Shown here in pieces: positions 51,601-63,920 of a stretch of 64,000 nucleotides of DNA. This stretch comes from Synchiropus splendidus (lineage: Eukaryota; Chordata; Actinopteri; Syngnathiformes; Callionymidae): the NCBI RefSeq assembly GCF_027744825.2, contig NW_026527081.1:186001-250000 (forward strand), given 5' to 3'. A program made the translations under genes and the position numbers. The notes below the pieces were generated by a model. It had not been told where the DNA came from and ran no database searches. It was given only the letters and a program-made list of their open reading frames with translations. Each line of letters opens with the position of its first letter. The first letter of the stretch is position 1.

Positions 51601-53076
51601 CTTAGATTTGATGTGCACCTACTAGAAAGACCCTTTCTGCTATAGTGGGAGGTTAAAATTTCATGTTCTGAAGCTTCCCTGAAAAGTTATGGCACAATGC
51701 GGAAAAACGCTTTTCAGCCTGAGATAAGGTGGGTTTCGGAACGCCAAACATAAAAGTGTTGATAACTTTGGAAAAACACTTCAGACAGTTTAGATTTGAT
51801 GTGCAACTACTAGAAAGACCCTTTCTGCTATAGTGGGAGGTTAAAATTTCATGTTCTGAAGCTTTCCTGAAAAGTTATGGCACAATGCACAAAAACGCTT
51901 TTCAGCCTGAGATAAGGTGGGTTTCGGAACGCCAAACATAAAAGTGTTGATAACTTTTGAAAAACACTTCAGACAGCTTAGATTTGATGTGCAACTACTA
52001 GAAAGACCCTTTCTGCTATAGTGGGAGGTTAAAATTTCATGTTCTGAAGCTTCCCTGAAAAGTTATGGCACAATGCACAAAAACGCTTTTCAGCCTGAGA
52101 TAAGGTGGGTTTCGGAACGCCAAACATAAAAGTGTTGATAACTTTCGAAAAACACTTCAGAGAGCTTAGATTTGATGTGCACCTACTAGAAAGACCCTTT
52201 CTGCTATAGTGGGAGGTTAAAATTTCATGTTCTGAAGCTTCCCTGAAAAGTTATGGCACAATGCGTAAAAACGCTTTTCAGCCTGAGATAAGGTGGGTTT
52301 CGGAACGCCAAACATAAAAGTGTTGATAACTTTGGAAAAACACTTCAGACAGTTTAGATTTGATGTGCAACTACTAGAAAGACCCTTTCTGCTATAGTGG
52401 GAGGTTAAAATTTCATGTTCTGAAGCTTTTCTGAAAAGTTATGGCACAATGCACAAAAACGCTTTTCAGCCTGAGATAAGGTGGGTTTCGGAACGCCAAA
52501 CATAAAAGTGTTGATAACTTTTGAAAAACACTTCAGACAGCTTAGATTTGATGTGCAACTACTAGAAAGACCCTTTCTGCTATAGTGGGAGGTTAAAATT
52601 TCATGTTCTGAAGCTTCCCTGAAAAGTTATGGCACAATGCACAAAAACGCTTTTCAGCCTGAGATAAGGTGGGTTTCGGAACGCCAAACATAAAAGTGTT
52701 GATAACTTTCGAAAAACACTTCAGACAGCTTAGATTTGATGTGCACCTACTAGAAAGACCCTTTCTGCTATAGTGGGAGGTTAAAATTTCATGTTCTGAA
52801 GCTTCCCTGAAAAGTTATGGCACAATGCGTAAAAACGCTTTTCAGCCTGAGATAAGGTGGGTTTCGGAACGCCAAACATAAAAGTGTTGATAACTTTGGA
52901 AAAACACTTCAGACAGTTTAGATTTGATGTGCAACTACTAGAAAGACCCTTTCTGCTATAGTGGGAGGTTAAAATTTCATGTTCTGAAGCTTCCCTGAAA
53001 AGTTATGGCACAATGCACAAAAACGCTTTTCAGCCTGAGATAAGGTGGGTTTCGGAACGCCAAACATAAAAGTGTT
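46883..53076. repeat. Perfect 15-monomer (2,820-bp) tandem duplication
   Basis: Because 2,820 is a multiple of 60, the copies can be compared line by line. Sequence 46883-50256 equals 49703-53076 with no difference seen (3,374 bp at an offset of 2,820). Rare variants are shared: GG at sites 1-2 (m261 at 48881, m276 at 51701), and T165 with T166 (m264, m279). Identity stops on the left at 46882/49702 (G against T, site 70) and on the right at 50257/53077 (A against G, site 61). It is the youngest event visible, or an assembly duplication. Confidence 0.92.
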
Positions 53077-54144
53077 GATAACTTTCGAAAAACACTTCAG
53101 AGAGCTTAGATTTGATGTGCACCTACTAGAAAGACCCTTTCTGCTATAGTGGGAGGTTAAAATTTCATGTTCTGAAGCTTCCCTGAAAAGTTATGGCACA
53201 ATGCGTAAAAACGCTTTTCAGCCTGAGATAAGGTGGGTTTCGGAACGCCAAACATAAAAGTGTTGATAACTTTCGAAAAACACTTCAGAGAGCTTAGATT
53301 TGATGTGCACCTACTAGAAAGACCCTTTCTGCTATAGTGGGAGGTTAAAATTTCATGTTCTGAAGCTTTCCTGAAAAGTTATGGCACAATGCACAAAAAC
53401 GCTTTTCAGCCTGAGATAAGGTGGGTTTCGGAACGCCAAACATAAAAGTGTTGATAACTTTCGAAAAACACTTCAGAGAGCTTAGATTTGATGTGCACCT
53501 ACTAGAAAGACCCTTTCTGCTATAGTGGGAGGTTAAAATTTCATGTTCTGAAGCTTCCCTGAAAAGTTATGGCACAATGCGTAAAAACGCTTTTCAGCCT
53601 GAGATAAGGTGGGTTTCGGAACGCCAAACATAAAAGTGTTGATAACTTTTGAAAAACACTTCAGACAGCTTAGATTTGATGTGCAACTACTAGAAAGACC
53701 CTTTCTGCTATAGTGGGAGGTTAAAATTTCATGTTCTGAAGCTTCCCTGAAAAGTTATGGCACAATGCACAAAAACGCTTTTCAGCCTGAGATAAGGTGG
53801 GTTTCGGAACGCCAAACATAAAAGTGTTGATAACTTTGGAAAAACACTTCAGACAGTTTAGATTTGATGTGCAACTACTAGAAAGACCCTTTCTGCTATA
53901 GTGGGAGGTTAAAATTTCATGTTCTGAAGCTTCCCTGAAAAGTTATGGCACAATGCGTAAAAACGCTTTTCAGCCTGAGATAAGGTGGGTTTCGGAACGC
54001 CAAACATAAAAGTGTTGATAACTTTGGAAAAACACTTCAGACAGTTTAGATTTGATGTGCAACTACTAGAAAGACCCTTTCTGCTATAGTGGGAGGTTAA
54101 AATTTCATGTTCTGAAGCTTCCCTGAAAAGTTATGGCACAATGC
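53077..54144. repeat. Junction zone with atypical monomers m283-m288
   Basis: Right of the 15-mer duplication, the order is P, GT-initial P (m284), P, GT-initial S (m286), R, GT-initial R. GT-initial P and GT-initial S are not seen elsewhere in the window, and GT after an R unit is rare outside block beta. The zone looks like a patchwork produced by several exchanges near one breakpoint. Confidence 0.75.
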
Positions 54145-57100
54145 ACAAAAACGCTTTTCAGCCTGAGATAAGGTGGGTTTCGGAACGCCAAACATAAAAG
54201 TGTTAATAACTTTGGAAAAACACTTCAGACAGTTTAGATTTGATGTGCAACTACTAGAAAGACCCTTTCTGCTATAGTGGGAGGTTAAAATTTCATGTTC
54301 TGAAGCGTCCCTGAAAAGTTATGGCACAATGCACAAAAACGCTTTTCAGCCTGAGATAAGGTGGGTTTCGGAACGCCAAACATAAAAGTGTTGATAACTT
54401 TCGAAAAACACTTCAGACAGCTTAGATTTGATGTGCACCTACTAGAAAGACCCTTTCTGCTATAGTGGGAGGTTAAAATTTCATGTTCTGAAGCTTCCCT
54501 GAAAAGTTATGGCACAATGCGTAAAAACGCTTTTCAGCCTGAGATAAGGTGGGTTTCGGAACGCCAAACATAAAAGTGTTGATAACTTTGGAAAAACACT
54601 TCAGACAGTTTAGATTTTATGTGCAACTACTAGAAAGACCCTTTCTGCTATAGTGGGAGGTTAAAATTTCATGTTCTGAAGCTTCCCTGAAAAGTTATGG
54701 CACAATGCACAAAAACGCTTTTCAGCCTGAGATAAGGTGGGTTTCGGAACGCCAAACATAAAAGTGTTAATAACTTTGGAAAAACACTTCAGACAGTTTA
54801 GATTTGATGTGCAACTACTAGAAAGACCCTTTCTGCTATAGTGGGAGGTTAAAATTTCATGTTCTGAAGCTTCCCTGAAAAGTTATGGCACAATGCACAA
54901 AAACGCTTTTCAGCCTGAGATAAGGTGGGTTTCGGAACGCCAAACATAAAAGTGTTGATAACTTTCGAAAAACACTTCAGAGAGCTTAGATTTGATGTGC
55001 ACCTACTAGAAAGACCCTTTCTGCTATAGTGGGAGGTTAAAATTTCATGTTCTGAAGCTTCCCTGAAAAGTTATGGCACAATGCGTAAAAACGCTTTTCA
55101 GCCTGAGATAAGGTGGGTTTCGGAACGCCAAACATAAAAGTGTTGATAACTTTGGAAAAACACTTCAGACAGTTTAGATTTGATGTGCAACTACTAGAAA
55201 GACCCTTTCTGCTATAGTGGGAGGTTAAAATTTCATGTTCTGAAGCTTCCCTGAAAAGTTATGGCACAATGCACAAAAACGCTTTTCAGCCTGAGATAAG
55301 GTGGGTTTCGGAACGCCAAACATAAAAGTGTTGATAACTTTGGAAAAACACTTCAGACAGTTTAGATTTGATGTGCAACTACTAGAAAGACCCTTTCTGC
55401 TATAGTGGGAGGTTAAAATTTCATGTTCTGAAGCTTCCCTGAAAAGTTATGGCACAATGCACAAAAACGCTTTTCAGCCTGAGATAAGGTGGGTTTCGGA
55501 ACTCCAAACATAAAAGTGTTAATAACTTTGGAAAAACACTTCAGACAGTTTAGATTTGATGTGCAACTACTAGAAAGACCCTTTCTGCTATAGTGGGAGG
55601 TTAAAATTTCATGTTCTGAAGCTTCCCTGAAAAGTTATGGCACAATGCACAAAAACGCTTTTCAGCCTGAGATAAGGTGGGTTCCGGAACGCCAAACATA
55701 AAAGTGTTAATAACTTTGGAAAAACAATTCAGACAGTTTAGATTTGATGTGCAACTACTAGAAAGACCCTTTCTGCTATAGTGGGAGGTTAAAATTTCAT
55801 GTTCTGAAGCTTCCCTGAAAAGTTATGGCACAATGCACAAAAACGCTTTTCAGCCTGAGATAAGGTGGGTTTCGGAACGCCAAACATAAAAGTGTTGATA
55901 ACTTTCGAAAAACACTTCAGACAGCTTAGATTTGATGTGCACCTACTAGAAAGACCCTTTCTGCTATAGTGGGAGGTTAAAATTTCATGTTCTGAAGCTT
56001 CCCTGAAAAGTTATGGCACAATGCGTAAAAACGCTTTTCAGCCTGAGATAAGGTGGGTTTCGGAACGCCAAACATAAAAGTGTTGATAACTTTGGAAAAA
56101 CACTTCAGACAGTTTAGATTTGATGTGCAACTACTAGAAAGACCCTTTCTGCTATAGTGGGAGGTTAAAATTTCATGTTCTGAAGCTTCCCTGAAAAGTT
56201 ATGGCACAATGCACAAAAACGCTTTTCAGCCTGAGATAAGGTGGGTTTCGGAACGCCAAACATAAAAGTGTTAATAACTTTGGAAAAACACTTCAGACAG
56301 TTTAGATTTGATGTGCAACTACTAGAAAGACCCTTTCTGCTATAGTGGGAGGTTAAAATTTCATGTTCTGAAGCTTCCCTGAAAAGTTATGGCACAATGC
56401 ACAAAAACGCTTTTCAGCCTGAGATAAGGTGGGTTTCGGAACGCCAAACATAAAAGTGTTGATAACTTTCGAAAAACACTTCAGAGAGCTTAGATTTGAT
56501 GTGCACCTTCTAGAAAGACCCTTTCTGCTATAGTGGGAGGTTAAAATTTCATGTTCTGAAGCTTCCCTGAAAAGTTATGGCACAATGCGTAAAAACGCTT
56601 TTCAGCCTGAGATAAGGTGGGTTTCGGAACGCCAAACATAAAAGTGTTGATAACTTTGGAAAAACACTTCAGACAGTTTAGATTTGATGTGCAACTACTA
56701 GAAAGACCCTTTCTGCTATAGTGGGAGGTTAAAATTTCATGTTCTGAAGCTTCCCTGGAAAGTTATGGCACAATGCACAAAAACGCTTTTCAGCCTGAGA
56801 TAAGGTGGGTTTCGGAACGCCAAACATAAAAGTGTTAATAACTTTGGAAAAACACTTCAGACAGTTTAGATTTGATGTGCAACTACTAGAAAGACCCTTT
56901 CTGCTATAGTGGGAGGTTAAAATTTCATGTTCTGAAGCTTCCCTGAAAAGTTATGGCACAATGCACAAAAACGCTTTTCAGCCTGAGATAAGGTGGGTTT
57001 CGGAACGCCAAACATAAAAGTGTTGATAACTTTCGAAAAACACTTCAGACAGCTTAGATTTGATGTGCACCTACTAGAAAGACCCTTTCTGCTATAGTGG

Positions 57101-58468
57101 GAGGTTAAAATTTCATGTTCTGAAGCTTCCCTGAAAAGTTATGGCACAATGCGTAAAAACGCTTTTCAGCCTGAGATAAGGTGGGTTTCGGAACGCCAAA
57201 CATAAAAGTGTTGATAACTTTGGAAAAACACTTCAGACAGTTTAGATTTGATGTGCAACTACTAGAAAGACCCTTTCTGCTATAGTGGGAGGTTAAAATT
57301 TCATGTTCTGAAGCTTCCCTGAAAAGTTATGGCACAATGCACAAAAACGCTTTTCAGCCTGAGATAAGGTGGGTTTCGGAACGCCAAACATAAAAGTGTT
57401 AATAACTTTGGAAAAACACTTCAGACAGTTTAGATTTGATGTGCAACTACTAGAAAGACCCTTTCTGCTATAGTGGGAGGTTAAAATTTCATGTTCTGAA
57501 GCTTCCCTGAAAAGTTATGGCACAATGCACAAAAACGCTTTTCAGCCTGAGATAAGGTGGGTTTCGGAACGCCAAACATAAAAGTGTTGATAACTTTCGA
57601 AAAACACTTCAGAGAGCTTAGATTTGATGTGCACCTACTAGAAAGACCCTTTCTGCTATAGTGGGAGGTTAAAATTTCATGTTCTGAAGCTTCCCTGAAA
57701 AGTTATGGCACAATGCGTAAAAACGCCTTTCAGCCTGAGATAAGGTGGGTTTCGGAACGCCAAACATAAAAGTGTTGATAACTTTGGAAAAACACTTCAG
57801 ACAGTTTAGATTTGATGTGCAACTACTAGAAAGACCCTTTCTGCTATAGTGGGAGGTTAAAATTTCATGTTCTGAAGCTTTCCTGAAAAGTTATGGCACA
57901 ATGCACAAAAACGCTTTTCAGCCTGAGATAAGGTGGGTTTCGGAACGCCAAACATAAAAGTGTTGATAACTTTGGAAAAACACTTCAGACAGTTTAGATT
58001 TGATGTGCAACTACTAGAAAGACCCTTTCTGCTATAGTGGGAGGTTAAAATTTCATGTTCTGAAGCTTCCCTGAAAAGTTATGGCACAATGCACAAAAAC
58101 GCTTTTCAGCCTGAGATAAGGTGGGTTTCGGAACGCCAAACATAAAAGTGTTAATAACTTTGGAAAAACACTTCAGACAGCTTAGATTTGATGTGCACCT
58201 ACTAGAAAGACCCTTTCTGCTATAGTGGGAGGTTAAAATTTCATGTTCTGAAGCTTCCCTGAAAAGTTATGGCACAATGCGTAAAAACGCTTTTCAGCCT
58301 GAGATAAGGTGGGTTTCGGAACGCCAAACATAAAAGTGTTGATAACTTTGGAAAAACACTTCAGACAGTTTAGATTTGATGTGCAACTACTAGAAAGACC
58401 CTTTCTGCTATAGTGGGACGTTAAAATTTCATGTTCTGAAGCTTCCCTGAAAAGTTATGGCACAATGC

Positions 58469-61288
58469 ACAAAAACGCTTTTCAGCATGAGATAAGGTGG
58501 GTTTCGGAACGCCAAACATAAAAGTGTTGATAACTTTCGAAAAACACTTCAGAGAGCTTAGATTTGATGTGCACCTACTAGAAAGACCCTTTCTGCTATA
58601 GTGGGAGGTTAAAATTTCATGTTCTGAAGCTTCCCTGAAAAGTTATGGCACAATGCGTAAAAACGCTTTTCAGCCTGAGATAAGGTGGGTTTCGGAACGC
58701 CAAACATAAAAGTGTTGATAACTTTGGAAAAACACTTCAGACAGTTTAGATTTGATGTGCAACTACTAGAAAGACCCTTTCTGCTATAGTGGGAGGTTAA
58801 AATTTCATGTTCTGAAGCTTTCCTGAAAAGTTATGGCACAATGCACAAAAACGCTTTTCAGCCTGAGATAAGGTGGGTTTCGGAACGCCAAACATAAAAG
58901 TGTTGATAACTTTGGAAAAACACTTCAGACAGTTTAGATTTGATGTGCAACTACTAGAAAGACCCTTTCTGCTATAGTGGGAGGTTAAAATTTCATGTTC
59001 TGAAGCTTCCCTGAAAAGTTATGGCACAATGCACAAAAACGCTTTTCAGCCTGAGATAAGGTGGGTTTCGGAACGCCAAACATAAAAGTGTTGATAACTT
59101 TCGAAAAACACTTCAGAGAGCTTAGATTTGATGTGCACCTACTAGAAAGACCCTTTCTGCTATAGTGGGAGGTTAAAATTTCATGTTCTGAAGCTTCCCT
59201 GAAAAGTTATGGCACAATGCGTAAAAACGCTTTTCAGCCTGAGATAAGGTGGGTTTCGGAACGCCAAACATAAAAGTGTTGATAACTTTGGAAAAACACT
59301 TCAGACAGTTTAGATTTGATGTGCAACTACTAGAAAGACCCTTTCTGCTATAGTGGGAGGTTAAAATTTCATGTTCTGAAGCTTTCCTGAAAAGTTATGG
59401 CACAATGCACAAAAACGCTTTTCAGCCTGAGATAAGGTGGGTTTCGGAACGCCAAACATAAAAGTGTTGATAACTTTTGAAAAACACTTCAGACAGCTTA
59501 GATTTGATGTGCAACTACTAGAAAGACCCTTTCTGCTATAGTGGGAGGTTAAAATGTCATGTTCTGAAGCTTCCCTGAAAAGTTATGGCACAATGCACAA
59601 AAACGCTTTTCAGCCTGAGATAAGGTGGGTTTCGGAACGCCAAACATAAAAGTGTTGATAACTTTGGAAAAACACTTCAGACAGTTTAGATTTGATGTGC
59701 AACTACTAGAAAGACCCTTTCTGCTATAGTGGGAGGTTAAAATTTCATGTTCTGAAGCTTCCCTGAAAAGTTATGGCACAATGCACAAAAACGCTTTTCA
59801 GCCTGAGATAAGGTGGGTTTCGGAACGCCAAACATAAAAGTGTTGATAACTTTGGAAAAACACTTCAGACAGTTTAGATTTGATGTGCAACTACTAGAAA
59901 GACCCTTTCTGCTATAGTGGGAGGTTAAAATTTCATGTTCTGAAGCTTCCCTGAAAAGTTATGGCACAATGCACAAAAACGCTTTTCAGCCTGAGATAAG
60001 GTGGGTTTCGGAACGCCAAACATAAAAGTGTTGATAACTTTCGAAAAACACTTCAGAGAGCTTAGATTTGATGTGCACCTACTAGAAAGACCCTTTCTGC
60101 TATAGTGGGAGGTTAAAATTTCATGTTCTGAAGCTTTCCTGAAAAGTTATGGCACAATGCACAAGAACGCTTTTCAGCCTGAGATAAGGTGGGTTTCGGA
60201 ACGCCAAACATAAAAGTGTTGATAACTTTCGAAAAACACTTCAGAGAGCTTAGATTTGATGTGCACCTACTAGAAAGACCCTTTCTGCTATAGTGGGAGG
60301 TTAAAATTTCATGTTCTGAAGCTTTCCTGAAAAGTTATGGCACAATGCACAAAAACGCTTTTCAGCCTGAGATAAGGTGGGTTTCGGAACGCCAAACATA
60401 AAAGTGTTGATAACTTTCGAAAAACACTTCAGAGAGCTTAGATTTGATGTGCAACTACTAGAAAGACCCTTTCTGCTATAGTGGGAGGTTAAAATTTCAT
60501 GTTCTGAAGCTTCCCTGAAAAGTTATGGCACAATGCACAAAAACGCTTTTCAGCCTGAGATAAGGTGGGTTTCGGAACGCCAAACATAAAAGTGTTGATA
60601 ACTTTCGAAAAACACTTCAGACAGCTTAGATTTGATGTGCACCTACTAGAAAGACCCTTTCTGCTATAGTGGGAGGTTAAAATTTCATGTTCTGAAGCTT
60701 CCCTGAAAAGTTATGGCACAATGCGTAAAAACGCTTTTCAGCCTGAGATAAGGTGGGTTTCGGAACGCCAAACATAAAAGTGTTGATAACTTTGGAAAAA
60801 CACTTCAGACAGTTTAGATTTGATGTGCAACTACTAGAAAGACCCTTTCTGCTATAGTGGGAGGTTAAAATTTCATGTTCTGAAGCTTCCCTGAAAAGTT
60901 ATGGCACAATGCACAAAAACGCTTTTCAGCCTGAGATAAGGTGGGTTTCGGAACGCCAAACATAAAAGTGTTAATAACTTTGGAAAAACACTTCAGACAG
61001 TTTAGATTTGATGTGCAACTACTAGAAAGACCCTTTCTGCTATAGTGGGAGGTTAAAATTTCATGTTCTGAAGCTTCCCTGAAAAGTTATGGCACAATGC
61101 ACAAAAACGCTTTTCAGCCTGAGATAAGGTGGGTTTCGGAACGCCAAACATAAAAGTGTTGATAACTTTCGAAAAACACTTCAGAGAGCTTAGATTTGAT
61201 GTGCACCTACTAGAAAGACCCTTTCTGCTATAGTGGGAGGTTAAAATTTCATGTTCTGAAGCTTTCCTGAAAAGTTATGGCACAATGC
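58469..61288. repeat. Block alpha copy 4 (m312-m326)
   Basis: Fifteen units carry T148G in m317, A5G in m321 and P' in m322, in the same order as m161-m175. m312 has C19A (GCATGAG), shared only with m50. The copy is embedded in the larger rearranged duplication that fills 55.5-64.0 kb. Confidence 0.83.
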
Positions 61289-62040
61289 ACAAAAACGCTT
61301 TTCAGCCTGAGATAAGGTGGGTTTCGGAACGCCAAACATAAAAGTGTTGATAACTTTCGAAAAACACTTCAGACAGCTTAGATTTGATGTGCACCTACTA
61401 GAAAGACCCTTTCTGCTATAGTGGGAGGTTAAAATTTCATGTTCTGAAGCTTCCCTGAAAAGTTATGGCACAATGCGTAAAAACGCTTTTCAGCCTGAGA
61501 TAAGGTGGGTTTCGGAACGCCAAACATAAAAGTGTTGATAACTTTGGAAAAACACTTCAGACAGTTTAGATTTGATGTGCAACTACTAGAAAGACCCTTT
61601 CTGCTATAGTGGGAGGTTAAAATTTCATGTTCTGAAGCTTCCCTGGAAAGTTATGGCACAATGCACAAAAACGCTTTTCAGCCTGAGATAAGGTGGGTTT
61701 CGGAACGCCAAACATAAAAGTGTTAATAACTTTGGAAAAACACTTCAGACAGTTTAGATTTGATGTGCAACTACTAGAAAGACCCTTTCTGCTATAGTGG
61801 GAGGTTAAAATTTCATGTTCTGAAGCTTCCCTGAAAAGTTATGGCACAATGCACAAAAACGCTTTTCAGCCTGAGATAAGGTGGGTTTCGGAACGCCAAA
61901 CATAAAAGTGTTGATAACTTTCGAAAAACACTTCAGACAGCTTAGATTTGATGTGCACCTACTAGAAAGACCCTTTCTGCTATAGTGGGAGGTTAAAATT
62001 TCATGTTCTGAAGCTTCCCTGAAAAGTTATGGCACAATGC

Positions 62041-62228
62041 GTAAAAACGCTTTTCAGCCTGAGATAAGGTGGGTTACGGAACGCCAAACATAAAAGTGTT
62101 AATAACTTTGGAAAAACACTTCAGACAGTTTAGATTTGATGTGCAACTACTAGAAAGACCCTTTCTGCTATAGTGGGAGGTTGAAATTTCATGTTCTGAA
62201 GCTTCCCTGAAAAGTTATGGCACAATGC
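62041..62228. repeat. Fusion monomer m331 (left end of m181 type, right end of m182 type)
   Basis: m331 starts GT like m181 (GT-initial R). It carries A61 and the rare A143G (GTTGAAA), which are features of m182 (AC-initial V). In the partner region these lie on two adjacent units. A crossover between sites 3 and 61 that deletes exactly one unit accounts for it. It also has a private T35A (GGTTACGG). Confidence 0.82.
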
Positions 62229-63920
62229 ACAAAAACGCTTTTCAGCCTGAGATAAGGTGGGTTTCGGAACGCCAAACATAAAAGTGTTGATAACTTTGGA
62301 AAAACACTTCAGACAGTTTAGATTTGATGTGCAACTACTAGAAAGACCCTTTCTGCTATAGTGGGAGGTTAAAATTTCATGTTCTGAAGCTTCCCTGAAA
62401 AGTTATGGCACAATGCACAAAAACGCTTTTCAGCCTGAGATAAGGTGGGTTTCGGAACGCCAAACATAAAAGTGTTGATAACTTTCGAAAAACACTTCAG
62501 AGAGCTTAGATTTGATGTGCACCTACTAGAAAGACCCTTTCTGCTATAGTGGGAGGTTAAAATTTCATGTTCTGAAGCTTCCCTGAAAAGTTATGGCACA
62601 ATGCGTAAAAACGCTTTTCAGCCTGAGATAAGGTGGGTTTCGGAACGCCAAACATAAAAGTGTTGATAACTTTGGAAAAACACTTCAGACAGTTTAGATT
62701 TGATGTGCAACTACTAGAAAGACCCTTTCTGCTATAGTGGGAGGTTAAAATTTCATGTTCTGAAGCTTTCCTGAAAAGTTATGGCACAATGCACAAAAAC
62801 GCTTTTCAGCCTGAGATAAGGTGGGTTTCGGAACGCCAAACATAAAAGTGTTGATAACTTTCGAAAAACACTTCAGAGAGCTTAGATTTGATGTGCACCT
62901 ACTAGAAAGACCCTTTCTGCTATAGTGGGAGGTTAAAATTTCATGTTCTGAAGCTTCCCTGAAAAGTTATGGCACAATGCGTAAAAACGCTTTTCAGCCT
63001 GAGATAAGGTGGGTTTCGGAACGCCAAACATAAAAGTGTTGATAACTTTGGAAAAACACTTCAGACATCTTAGATTTGATGTGCAACTACTAGAAAGACC
63101 CTTTCTGCTATAGTGGGAGGTTAAAATTTCATGTTCTGAAGCTTCCCTGAAAAGTTATGGCACAATGCACAAAAACGCTTTTCAGCCTGAGATAAGGTGG
63201 GTTTCGGAACGCCAAACATAAAAGTGTTGATAACTTTCGAAAAACACTTCATAGAGCTTAGATTTGATGTGCACCTACTAGAAAGACCCTTTCTGCTATA
63301 GTGGGAGGTTAAAATTTCATGTTCTGAAGCTTCCCTGAAAAGTTATGGCACAATGCGTAAAAACGCTTTTCAGCCTGAGATAAGGTGGGTTTCGGAACGC
63401 CAAACATAAAAGTGTTGATAACTTTGGAAAAACACTTCAGACAGTTTAGATTTGATGTGCAACTACTAGAAAGACCCTTTCTGCTATAGTGGGAGGTTAA
63501 AATTTCATGTTCTGAAGCTTTCCTGAAAAGTTATGGCACAATGCACAAAAACGCTTTTCAGCCTGAGATAAGGTGGGTTTCGGAACGCCAAACATAAAAG
63601 TGTTGATAACTTTTGAAAAACACTTCAGACAGCTTAGATTTGATGTGCAACTACTAGAAAGACCCTTTCTGCTATAGTGGGAGGTTAAAATTTCATGTTC
63701 TGAAGCTTCCCTGAAAAGTTATGGCACAATGCACAAAAACGCTTTTCAGCCTGAGATAAGGTGGGTTTCGGAACGCCAAACATAAAAGTGTTGATAACTT
63801 TGGAAAAACACTTCAGACAGTTTAGATTTGATGTGCAACTACTAGAAAGACCCTTTCTGCTATAGTGGGAGGTTAAAATTTCATGTTCTGAAGCTTCCCT
63901 GAAAAGTTATGGCACAATGC

